In this document: positions 1 through 11,444 of the stretch, one piece after another
Layout of the letters: every line of letters starts with the position of its first letter
How positions within the stretch are numbered: position 1 is the first letter of the stretch
Assembly: GCA_002081555.1 (NCBI GenBank)
Contig: MZNV01001190.1
Location: 1-20,939 of the forward strand
DNA length: 20,939 nt
Reading direction: 5' to 3'
Source: Protostelium mycophagum
Taxonomy: Eukaryota; Evosea; Variosea; Protosteliida; Protosteliaceae
Notes under the pieces: model-generated
What the model saw: only the letters and a program-made list of their open reading frames with translations
Told to the model about the DNA's origin: nothing
Databases searched by the model: none
Position numbers and translations under genes: made by a program

Positions 1-34
1 ATTAATAAGATATAGACCAACTTATATTTTCAAG

Positions 35-493
35 GTGATCAAATTCGAGTACTGAGTGAGAGAAAGAGAGGAGGAGGGAGAAGGAGGGAGGAGGGAGAGG
101 GAGAGGAAGGCAAAGAGATAGAGGGGGTAGGAGAGAGGAGAGAGGAGAGAGGAGAGAGGAGAGAAGGAGGAGGAGGAGGAGGAGAGAAGGAGGAGGAGGA
201 GGAGGAGAGAGAGGGATAAGGAGGAGAGAGAGAGGAGCAAGAGAGGAAAGAAAGGAGGAAAGAGATGGTCCATTCTAGGAAGGTAGGAAGTATCAACTTT
301 TTTTTGTAATTCTAGAGGGATGTGATCAAATTTGAGTACTGAGGGAGAAGAGAGGAGGAGAGGAGGAGAGAGGAGGAGAGGAGGAGAGAGGAGGAGAGAA
401 AGAGAGAGGAGAGAAAGAAAGAAAGAAAGGAGGAAAGAGATGGTCTCATTCCAGGAAGGTAGGAAGTATCAACTTTTTTTGTAATTCTAGAGG
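35..493. repeat. Two tandem copies of a unit with a GA-rich core
   Basis: Two units lie head to tail, at 35-318 and 322-493. Each begins GTGATCAAATT(C/T)GAGTACTGAG, runs into a GA/GGA-rich purine tract, and ends with a shared block containing AGGAAGGTAGGAAGTATCAA, a T run and GTAATTCTAGAGG. The flanks are nearly identical; the purine core differs in length (about 215 against 100 nt), as expected of a microsatellite inside a larger duplicated unit. The open frames on the minus strand here are Ser/Leu/Pro low-complexity runs produced by the purine tract and are not genes. Confidence 0.9.
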
Positions 494-1115
494 TATTATT
501 CATGATGCATTATTACTGTGCACTAGTCTTATGAAAACAGAATTAAAAAGTCTTGAGGTCATTGTTCAGACAAATCTGCCAATCAATGACAAAGATTACA
601 AGGACTGCGTCTTGCCAAACTGGGGGAAGTTGCCCCTTGTCAGAACCTATCCTTTGGTCTGGGTGACTTTTGAAAAAAAAGTGTGTTGTAACGTTGCATT
701 GCCACAAACATTGGGATCAGAAATAGCGGTTAAAGCAAAAGTTGCGCTTCTTACCACAGATCATATCGGAGATCTGCGTTAACCGCTATTTCCACTATTG
801 ACAATGCAACGTATATATAACTTTGTAAACTTTTAATAAATAAACAACAACATTGATTTAGATGTTGAAATAACTTGTGAATAAATTATATTAATTTATT
901 TGTGTTTATGTCATTGATGCCTGACATAGCTTAATGTATTACTCTGTATGCATTAGAGATGCCCAATATCAACAACTTGGGGAAAAATACATTTCAAGGA
1001 TTGACAACCAGGCTCAGATCAGCCAATTGACCAATCTCAACAGACTCTCGGGGTCTAATCGAGACAGCTGCCAGGTCCACGCTCACCAGCCAATCAAGAC
1101 GACCCACAAAATCCT
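494..1115. other. Non-coding spacer, AT-rich, with hairpins
   Basis: I see no gene I can support here. Open frames of 83 and 76 codons exist on the plus strand but have no recognisable domain and cross palindromic DNA. Besides the nested hairpin at 691-812 there is an 8-bp inverted repeat, AATAAATT at 880-887 and AATTTATT at 893-900, and a weaker CAACAT/ATGTTG pair near 849-868. The right end is the downstream flank of the minus-strand transcription factor gene. Confidence 0.6.
691..812. repeat. Nested inverted repeat (MITE-like or cruciform-forming)
   Basis: Outer arms are ACGTTGCATTG (691-701) and CAATGCAACGT (802-812). Inner arms are a perfect 14-bp pair, GAAATAGCGGTTAA (720-733) and TTAACCGCTATTTC (779-792). 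Inside the loop are two more small stems, GCAA/TTGC at 735-745 and CAGATC/GATCTG at 757-776. The whole could fold as a branched hairpin. No coding gene of known type overlaps. It may be a short non-autonomous DNA transposon remnant, though I could not define target-site duplications. Confidence 0.7.
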
Positions 1116-2565
1116 TTATTTACTCTGCAGATCTGAACCGGTGTCCTCTAGCTCTCTCTCATGATTCACTTCTGATTTCGTTTCCATCTGCTTTTGTTTC
1201 TTCATCTCTTTTCTCTCTGCTTTCAACTTCTTCCGGCAAGGATTCTCCGTGACACTGACGTTCTTTGGAAAAGGGATGTAATTGAGGACAAACAACCGAG
1301 GAAGTCCCATCATATCTCTTCTTATTGTGATAAACCCTATTCCGGTATATTTTGCCCCTATGAACCCCATTAACATTGAACTGCAAATGGTTAGTTGTAG
1401 ATTGACAGGGGAATTTTTCTGATTTTTGCGACTTTTCAAAGAAGCTTTACGAAATAGTGGAATGAAATGTGACGTCATCACTTACGTATCATACAGTATC
1501 TTGTGTACCACAAATTTTGGGGTCATGTCATGTAATCGGACCATCGTTGCATCGTCGACAATGTCAAAGATGTTGCTTCCTTGTGGTGATATCTCTCTCT
1601 TTGTGGCCTTCAGAAAAGCCTTGTTACAGTGCACAATATTCCAGTTCCAATCCCACGCTAGCATGGGCATCAATGAGCTGTCCATGTTGACACAATCCGT
1701 CTGAAAACGATCAACATTAAATCTGCATGTGCCGAAAAACGTTGATAGAAATACGGTGATGCAAAACATCACAAAACAGGACGCAGTGACTTGCAAATCA
1801 ATCTCATGATGAAATGGAATGTTCTCCTGAAACATTCACAAAGGTTGATGAAACGTCTTAGAATTTACCTGCCGTTCTGCCTCTATGAGTTGTAACATGT
1901 GCTGGCGTTGCTGGACTGTGAGGAAATTTGTCAAGTTTGACACCACGCCGTGGACTTTTTCAATTTTACCAGGGTTATGGTTGAATTTGTGTCCTCTATA
2001 CTGTATCAGTTGCCCATCTGAATTAATGTTATATACCGGCTTTGCCACAAATCACAAAGTGTTGTCATGTAAGTCTCAGACATCATTGGGAATCATATTA
2101 CCTGCTCTCCAGCTTGGACTTGACTCGATCGAAACATTCGGCAACATCAAAAGTGAGACCGTCTGATACTTGTCCATCCATTAAAGTAGTAGGTGAACCG
2201 AAGGGTAGTTCTGAGACGAAGTTTGTGCCAAAGTCAAAATCTGAATCGAGATTGAAATCTGGCAGAAGGATCAACGGATCTGTTGCATTCTCTGTTGTTG
2301 GCGCAAGATGTGTCGTCGTATCGATTACTTGTTCTATGATGGCAGGACCATCAATGACTTCATTGGATGTTGTTGTGGTTGTTGATTCTGTGCGACTCCT
2401 CTTTGGACCTCTCTTCTGTGGTGTCGGTTCTGTACATTCGAAACCGTTCAATTGACAACGTCTGCATGGTCTTTCTAAAGACTTTCAGGTGATGTGATGC
2501 GGAAATGAGATGGTATCACCTTTTCCGCAAGAAGCGTGGCTCTTTCTGCACCTTTCACACGCCAT
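1116..2565 (-). CDS. Zn2Cys6 (GAL4-type) transcription factor with a PAS-like domain
   Basis: Probable nuclear DNA-binding regulator of about 365 residues. Exon 1 (2565-2520) and exon 2 (2474-2102) join across a 45-nt intron to give an N-terminal binuclear zinc cluster, CX2CX6CX5CX2CX6C, starting MACERCRKSHASC and followed by a basic KRGPKRSR stretch. A Thr/Asp-rich linker, a short helix ending in IEAERQ (exon 3, about 2039-1869) and a PAS-like region with PMLAWDWNWNIVHCNKAFL (exons 4-6: 1826-1791, 1700-1486, 1380-1116) follow. The piece GFITIRRDMMGLPRLFV resembles the C-terminal domain of ERT1/AcuK-type regulators. The C-terminus is Lys/Glu-rich. The stop TAA lies inside an AATAAA signal (1115-1120). 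The start was chosen because the zinc cluster begins at its second residue. The exon 2/exon 3 junction does not keep frame as read (a good GTAATA donor in phase 2, the only acceptor in phase 0), so one boundary or base is wrong. The 90-nt intron at 1790-1701 is open in frame and could be retained. Target genes are unknown. Confidence 0.82.
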
Positions 2566-3577
2566 CGAAATGTCTTGACATTTATATTTCCCCGAGCAAA
2601 CAACGAGACCGGATAAATTATCGGGAGAACTACGGGGTAATGAGATAATTTGCCCTGTAATTTTTCCGTGTACATACCACAACAGCCGTGCTGACTGTTC
2701 GTTTCTAGAAAATATTAGATACTCTGCTCTGTAGAGATGATACATAAACTATGACGCTGAGGGTGTACAAATAAGACATCAGGGACGACGTCGTATTGTC
2801 GTGGAATCACAACCAATCAGCCTTTTAATCACAATTCTTTGGGCTATTCCAAAAGATCAAGGTAAGTGGAATACCATGATTGCAGAATAGAATGAACAGA
2901 ATCGATTAGTTAATTGCGTGAACTGGTGGCTTTGGTCCACAGACCTTTAAACGAACGTGTAATCATGGTGCTCATATTTATCTTCATGAATTCTTCTGGA
3001 AGATTTCTCAACCAACCCAGCCAGTTGCGAGGGGACGCGTGCCAAAAACATGTCAAGAATTCTCGACATATGAATGAATTCTCCGTATGACTTCTCCGGG
3101 GTCAGATCACCTTGACGAGCTCTAAATTCCCTCCTCCTCCAAAACTATTGCAGGATTTGGTCAGATTCCCCCAAATCTCGGTAATGAACACGTTTATTAC
3201 CGAGATTCTTAACGTGGTGCGGGGAATCTGACCAAACTCTGCAATGCAGTTCTGTTGTATCAAGCACCTAAAATCAAATCCTTGCCAAATCCCTTCTTTG
3301 TTGAAAAGCATTTCCGCGCTTGTGTTTCTGCGCGAAAGAATCTGTCTCGGCCGGGCCGAGGAAGAAGCGAGGGCATAAGAAGCCAGGAAACCTTCAAAGG
3401 GCATCACTATAAAGTTCGTGTCTACGGAGGAGGTTGGAGTTGGCTTCTGAAGTTGTTCGGTGTTTCAAACAGTTCTTGCCGGGAAATAAACCTCCCCGGA
3501 ATTGCTTGACAGGCCACGGAACATCCTTTCACTTTCTCGAACTCTCCCTCCGTCGGTAATTTCTCAGCAGCATCGAG
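2566..3577. promoter_or_regulatory. Divergent intergenic region between the Zn2Cys6 gene and the SPT gene
   Basis: About 1 kb with no supported gene, presumably holding both promoters. It contains the 10-bp palindrome ACGACGTCGT (2785-2794), a CCAAT box (2813-2817), a long hairpin (3156-3236), and the GC palindrome CTCGGCC-G-GGCCGAG (3346-3360). A CCGGG/CCCGG stem lies near 3479-3499. An 84-codon plus-strand frame at 3255-3509 overlaps the palindromes and resembles nothing I know. Promoter function is inferred from gene orientation only. Confidence 0.5.
3156..3236. repeat. Imperfect long hairpin
   Basis: Outer arms TTTGGTCAGATTCCCC (3156-3171) and GGGGAATCTGACCAAA (3221-3236) are perfectly complementary over 16 bp. 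Inner arms AATCTCGGTAAT (3174-3185) and ATTACCGAGATT (3196-3207) pair over 12 bp. A 13-nt insertion on the right side leaves a bulge. The inner arm carries the CGGTAAT/ATTACCG element that recurs as a palindrome at 15401 and 18219. The form fits a small MITE or a structured regulatory site. Confidence 0.8.
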
Positions 3578-5902
<2,325 letters not shown>

Positions 5903-6198
5903 AGATACCATATGGGGAATGTGAATAAATGAAAATTCGATTCGAGGTCCTTTTGAGGATCATGTTTTTCGTTCCCTTATCCGTGACAAGATGAAGCTCA
6001 ATAGACCTCATACTTTACTCGAGTTGATGGTCCATCTTTCACATTCAGAAGATGAAAATGGAAAAAAAGAAAAACCAGGGAAAATTTAAATTTTCGTACA
6101 GTAGGCCCAAACAACGAACCCACTCACTCTCAACGGACACATTTCTTCATGGAAGAGTTTGATCCAACAGCACGGTTGTTGACCTATATCGGCGACAG
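5903..6198. promoter_or_regulatory. Spacer between SPT and the MORC gene, with SPT poly(A) signal
   Basis: An AATAAA hexamer at 5924-5929 lies 22 nt after the SPT stop and is the likely poly(A) signal. An A-rich stretch (6055-6080) and AAATTTAAATTT precede the MORC coding region. An ATG at 6149 opens 17 codons but in a frame different from the MORC exon that follows, so the true first exon of that gene is not settled. Confidence 0.5.
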
Positions 6199-9100
6199 GT
6201 GACCTGTTGGAGTTTATCAACGTGACTGATTCCACAAGGAGGGTCCCGGAGCCAGTATGCACCGTATTGATAACTAAATCATCTCCATATATGGGTGAAT
6301 TCACTATGGATAACAATAGGAAAATGAGACCACTGCCTCTTATGGAAGGTATATAAAAATCACCAGGATTTCTTCAAACTGATCGATTACAGGATGCCGT
6401 TCCTTCCACATACGCCTCAATCCACAAGGGTCAATCGCCGCTAGATCTGCATGGCGAAGACTGATTTTATCAATGCAAGGTACAGTTGCAGGAAATGAGA
6501 AGGCCATCCACATGAATATTTCTCCCTCTGAAGTAATTGTTTTCATGCCTCCTCTTGCCACGCAGGGCCAATTTGCCACAGACGATGCTGTTAAAGGTGA
6601 ATCTCTTTAAATACAACCTTCTCACTCCAACAGTCTTTTATTGCACCGTGGATGAGCTGCATAGAAGATCAACGTCGTCAGCTAACCTTCCTCCTGTAGT
6701 TCACCACACACTTGGACGCAGCACAGGTCCGTCGATCACACAGCAGCAACAGAGAACCATCCAACCAGTACAGACGACAGAAATTCCCTCCCATTTTGGG
6801 AACTCACAACTGAACAAAACACAATCGTTTGAGGCCATTCCAACAAAATCAAAACAATGTGAGGTTCATTTTTCCATGATTTTTCAGATCAACTGATTTC
6901 TACTTAGCAACTATCCACAGTGGGTTTCTGACAGTCCTCACACAACAACACTCAGAGTGGATCTTTGGAGGAATAATGGAGCTCATTCACAATTCGAAGG
7001 ACGCTGGAGCAAAAAATTGCCACATTTACACCAAAGAAAAAGAGAGGAGTGGAAGGACAACCCAAGAAGAGGCAGAGCTGCTGTATGTTTTGGATGATGG
7101 TAAAGGAATGGATCACGGCGAGATTCGAAGGATGTTGACTCTCGGGCATGAGACCACAGAAGGTATTTTTTTTGGTTTTCTCTCGTTTGATGTGATTTGC
7201 CATTTTTGTTCAAAATGATGTGGCATGACTCTGTCATCAATCACACATTGATCTTTATAAATGTCATCAAATTGGTGCCAGAATGTACTTTACATTATTG
7301 ATCATAATGATTGATTCATCATTAATGGCAAGCGCAGAATCCCCAAAAGTCATCGGAAAATATGGAGTGGGCGCAAAGAGCGGATCCATGCGTGTCGCAC
7401 GTGATCTGCTCGTTCTCACCAAGACTTTGACGTCTAGATCTGTGGGTTTCTTTTCAAGAACATTGAATGACGGGAAAAATGAGCCCATCATCCCCATCAT
7501 CTCATGGGATCAAGACAAAAAACTACACCCGTATGTAGTCCATTTTATTTATTTATATCGATAACAAACAACAAGATTTTCTATAATCTAATTATATTTT
7601 TATTAATTTTAAAAATCGATTTTGACATTTCCCGTTTACGGCTTGAAGCTGTCACAAATTCCTTCAAAAATTGGAAAAAAAATTTCTTCAACTGAAGAAC
7701 ACAGCGACATCACCAAAGTAGAAGAGGACGCTATCCTCGCCGACATCTTCCGCCATTCGCCCGTCAAGACACAGAGAAAATTGGACGAATATCTCAACCA
7801 CATTTCATCAATCAGCGGGACACTCTTGATCTTGTCAAATATCAACAGAGAGGAGTTGGACTTTGCAACGAACGTCCGTGATATTCGAATTTCAAAACAA
7901 GCGGATGGCGGGAATTTCGTCAGGCACAGGGCTGGGCAAATGGCACAAGATATAGAGATCGATTATTCACTCAGAGCTTTCATTCAGGTCATGTTTTTGA
8001 AGGTAAAATATTATTTTTAATCAGTGTGAATATTATTTTTCAATAAAAAATTAATATATAATATTATTTTTGCCCACAAAAAGATGTAAAAAAAAATAGA
8101 CCATGTGATCCATCGGGTGGCTCATCACGATCGGATCGAGTCACAAATTCTGATCATGTGACAGCCAAACATGAGGTTGATCATTAGAGGAGCACCCGTA
8201 GAATTTCGCGATTTAGTGGGTGAGATGCAGAATCCCCAAACAAAACAGAATCCAGATTTGAAATGTTCCGTAACGGTCGGATTTATTCCCGCCTTCAAGG
8301 ACAAAGTTCTCGGAGGTATTTTCCCGCCATTTTTTCCCGCCATTATTAAGATCGTTAGGTCTGATGATGTATTGGCACAATGTTTTGATCCAAGCTTTCA
8401 CCCGTGTCGGTCGCCAACAATATTCCGCAGAATCCGCCAACGGTATTTTTCCCGCCAAATCCATTTTTTAATTTTCAAACAGGAATCATCGGTGTCGTAG
8501 ACGCCTCATCTCTGACCACACGCAACAACAAACTCGCCTTTGAGCCAAACACCAGCCAGTACCAAATGACAATCAACTGGCTCAAAGAGCAGATGGATAG
8601 CTACTATTTCAGTATGGAAGACCAGGCAAGTGTTGTAGACACAACCAGGAAGGCGGAATGTGTGTGGGTGCAATGTGATAACTGCAGAAAGTGGTGAGCA
8701 CTGAGATCAACCCCACATTTATTTTAAAATCCGCGCATTCTTCTGATATCACTGGAGATTCACAAGCAAAGATAATGAATACGATTTTTCCACAAGAAAT
8801 TTATTTTATTTTGACAATGATGGAGTAATTATGTTCAGGCGTATGTTACCTTTAGAACACGAGATCGATACGAGTAGAGAGTGGTTCTGTCACATGAACC
8901 CCGACAGACTCAAAGCAAACTGCTCCGTAGAAGAGGAAGACGTCGACGATCACGTGACCGTCAGTAACGGCACAAAGTCGAAGGCTGTGCCTGCTTCCCC
9001 AAAGATAACCAACCCGAAGAAGACACCAGTTGTAGACGCCGACAAGACTAAAAAAGCCCCAAAGCACCCCGTCGATCCCACCAAGAAGACCAAGAAAAAC

Positions 9101-9781
9101 GCGGTGAAAAATGCGGAAGAATCCAACAAAAGGGCTCCCGTGGTACCATTGACTAATGGGAAAGTGAAGAGTAGTACTCCATCGTTTTCCCGCGGGATGA
9201 GCTCGGAGAACCTCGCACCGAAGAATGCGACGGAGGCTTCTCCACAGAAGCCGTCATCGGCTGTCAAGAGTGTTGCCAAGACACCTGAGGTGCTCACACT
9301 GGACCCAGTGTTCCCAGATCTGACAGATTTCGATCATGAATCTTTCGAATCTCAACCGGTTGTACAGCGCCCACCGCCACAAGCTGCACCGTCCGTGCCG
9401 ACCCCGACTCCCACCCCACTGCAAGCCCCCCGCGCCCTCCCGCAAAGCATCACACCTATTCAAGCCATCCCCTCCCGCCCTGTGAATCCAGTAGTGACCG
9501 CCCCCTCCCGCCCTCAAGCTCCGCAGGCAGCGGCCGCACCTTCCAGACCCCCAGCACCGCAACCAGTTGCCTCACCATCCCGCCCCCCACCTCTACAAGT
9601 GACAACCCCACCTCCCACTGTACAGATCAAGAACGAAGTCACCACCCCCGTCTCCCTCCCCTCCACCCCCGCAGCCGTCAAGAGGAGTGGACCCATCGTC
9701 TTTGGGAAGAGAAAAGTTAAACCTGAACCAGCAGAAATTATATACATCGACGAGGACGAAAACAAGAGACAAAGAGTGTGA
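6199..9781 (+). CDS. MORC-family GHKL ATPase with CW zinc finger
   Basis: Chromatin-associated ATPase of the MORC type, about 920 residues. Exons: 6199-6348, 6393-6596, 6634-6858, 6908-7162, 7338-7534, 7649-8002, 8165-8315, 8359-8442, 8483-8693, 8839-9781; all phases agree. The ATP-binding site shows the N-box ELIHNSKDAGA (about residue 220), the metal-binding loop DDGKGMD, and the lid GKYGVGAKSGSM. A MORC2-like transducer segment follows (FIQVMFLKPNMRLIIRG, GIIGVVDASSL). The CW zinc finger runs from VWVQCDNCRKW to MNPDRLKANC, split by an intron. In other proteins CW domains read histone H3 Lys4 methylation. A Pro-rich, basic tail of about 285 residues ends in a SUMO-interaction-like EIIYIDEDE. 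The first 190 residues match nothing I recognise in MORC proteins. The start is unresolved: the first exon is open from an AG acceptor at 6198, with in-frame ATGs at 6291 and 6306, while the ATG at 6149 is in another frame. Confidence 0.9.
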
Positions 9782-9786
9782 CAAGT

Positions 9787-11217
9787 TTATGGATTCAAAA
9801 TGTATTCCCTTCGCCCACATTTCATCACTATCTCCCCACTGGATGCCTTTACAATGGACGGGATCCCGTCTTTACAACTCTGTAGATGTAATAAAGTGTT
9901 TTGAGTTGAACGCAAGAGAGAGGAAATATCGTGAAGAGACCAGCCAATAGAGATGTGCGGAATGGGTTTCTATTCTATTCAGTTGATTAAAATTATAATT
10001 TTGTTCTGCAGAGCTTAAAAAGAGTATCGTACAAGTTCACCGTAATCATTATAACCGTACATTTTGCGTTATCATACCGAAAAAGCTTAACGTGTTTGGG
10101 AATTTGAATACGCCAGGTAAATGGATGAATGATTTTATGCATAAAAACACCAAAGATTTATATTTTATAAAGACTTGTTGGCAGTATTGAAAAAAATATT
10201 GTACACTTGCTTGAAACCAAAAGATCACAAAACACCAAAAGAATGTGGAAATCAAAAGCCTCACTTCATAGTACGGTTCGAGTCCAAATTGTACAAGAAC
10301 AGCATCCACAGCAGAGATTAGATGCAGTACATCCTCTTGGCCCGAAGACATGTCCAAAGTCAAGAACGATCTCGTCTTCTCATCGTTGATGAGCCATCTG
10401 TATCCCATATAATCGGACTCTAAAATGAAATTCCTGCCGCCTCTGGGCTTCAAGCAATTTTGCACAGAGTGACGCAGTTCCTCAGCACATAATTCGATTT
10501 GGTGGTGTCTATGGAGGTAAGAATATGGAGGGTTGTGCAACAGATGACTTGTGTTTTTGTTCACAGAAAATTGACCTTGATTAAGAACAGAGTGCTAAGA
10601 ATAGAACAAGTTCAACTTTTCGGAGTGTACACAGCAGAGCTGCATGATAGTTCTAATGCATTATCATAATGTTTGAATGAGATTACAAACATGAAATTCT
10701 GATAGACAACTCATGTTTAAAGAGATTCAATTTCTCGCGTTGGTCCAAGTGCAGAATCAAACGACATATTGATGATGCTATACCTGAGTACAAAAGACCT
10801 CGAGAGGCTAATGTGGTAATATTCGTCTTCTTCACTTAATATTGGGTGTAATGCCAACTTTTCATCTTCTATACATCTCACGGCATCAATGATACGGTCG
10901 ATTTGAGATCTCAAAGCAGAGGTCGCAGCAACTGAAAGTAACTTAACCCACAACTCATTCGCGGTCAAATTTCCACCTTTGAAATACACACACGAAGCGT
11001 AATTTCCAACCACATGAGGAAACGCCCTTATTCTGCCTTGATGATCCCCTTTCTGATCTTCTTTTGATCCTTCCACGTCATCAAACTCTGATGGCAAAGG
11101 AGGCAGCTCGACCTTCCTCTTCTTTACTGGTGGTTCCTGCTGTTTCTTTTCCTCCTGACAGACTATTCCATGTGTATCATTTTCTGGCGATGAAGGATAA
11201 TCCACCAGTAGAGACAT
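9787..11217 (-). CDS. USB1: USB1/Mpn1 U6 snRNA 3'-phosphodiesterase
   Basis: 2H-family phosphodiesterase that trims 3'-terminal uridines from U6 snRNA and leaves a blocked end, acting in the nucleus for spliceosome maintenance. Three exons: 11217-10784, 10508-10265 and 9969-9787, totalling 861 nt or 286 residues (human about 265). Both catalytic HxS tetrapeptides are present: HISLSRS in exon 1 and HISIGWS in exon 3. The N-terminal LVDYPSSPEND, RIRAFPHVVGNYA, the join LRHHQIELCAEEL, and NDEKTRSFLTL all match the family order. Lys/Arg-rich PVKKRKVE near residue 35 could be a nuclear signal. Both splice junctions keep frame (phase 2, then phase 0). The introns, 275 and 295 nt, are the longest in the window. 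The gene converges on MORC, with stop codons 5 bp apart, and diverges from the gene at 11445. Confidence 0.93.
9890..9895 (+). promoter_or_regulatory. Poly(A) signal for the MORC gene, inside the antisense USB1 exon
   Basis: AATAAA about 110 nt past the MORC stop. It lies opposite the coding sequence of the last USB1 exon (9969-9787), so the MORC 3' UTR probably runs antisense to USB1 coding sequence. I see no canonical AATAAA for USB1 on the minus strand close below 9787. Confidence 0.5.
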
Positions 11218-11444
11218 CAGGGTTCTGACGTCGTGGCCTGCTGTCTACGTTCTCTATCCAGAAAAAATCCCGCGCCGAGAATATCACATCTCTTACCCTG
11301 TTTTTACGGTAATGAACGTGCAGAAATTTCTTGTGAAGCAGATAGGGCGGCGTAAATGAAAGTATCAAACTTCGTTGGGAAACTCGTAAATGTAGACACT
11401 TAACGAACTTGATGATTTCATTCTAAAACTCGCGCACAGACGCC
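11218..11444. promoter_or_regulatory. Short divergent promoter region, USB1 / unknown basic protein
   Basis: 227 bp between two opposed start codons, so it must hold both promoters unless further upstream exons exist. It includes TACGGTAATGAACGTG (about 11305-11320), which resembles the CGGTAATGAACACG of the hairpin at 3179. No TATA box is evident. The bidirectional role is inferred from layout. Confidence 0.55.

Noticed and set aside
22-503. Minus-strand open frames of 63-85 codons in the GA tract
   Set aside because: Ser/Leu/Pro low-complexity translations of a purine microsatellite, open in several frames at once.
531-1164. Two plus-strand open frames (83 and 76 codons)
   Set aside because: No recognisable domain; the first crosses a nested palindrome and the second overlaps the end of the minus-strand transcription factor.
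1470-1477. Perfect cAMP-response-like TGACGTCA
   Set aside because: Single site inside an intron; the same octamer at about 4076 and 16391 is coding sequence, so no regulatory claim is warranted.
3255-3509. 84-codon plus-strand frame upstream of SPT
   Set aside because: Overlaps GC palindromes, no domain, and does not splice in frame into SPT.
6470-6481. GTACAGTTGCAG as a tiny intron in the MORC gene
   Set aside because: 12 nt is far below the 36-nt minimum seen here, and the reading frame runs straight through it.
8950-9765. Long minus-strand frames opposite the MORC tail
   Set aside because: Gly/Thr/Val-rich shadows of the Pro/Lys-rich MORC coding sequence.
10117-10238. Hydrophobic minus-strand continuation after USB1 exon 2
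   Set aside because: It is the translated start of an intron; a GTGAGG donor at 10264 joins in frame to the exon with the second HxS motif at 9969.
10275-10285. GGTTCGAGTCC, matching a tRNA B box
   Set aside because: The flanks cannot form a T stem or acceptor stem, and the bases are explained as USB1 coding sequence on the other strand.
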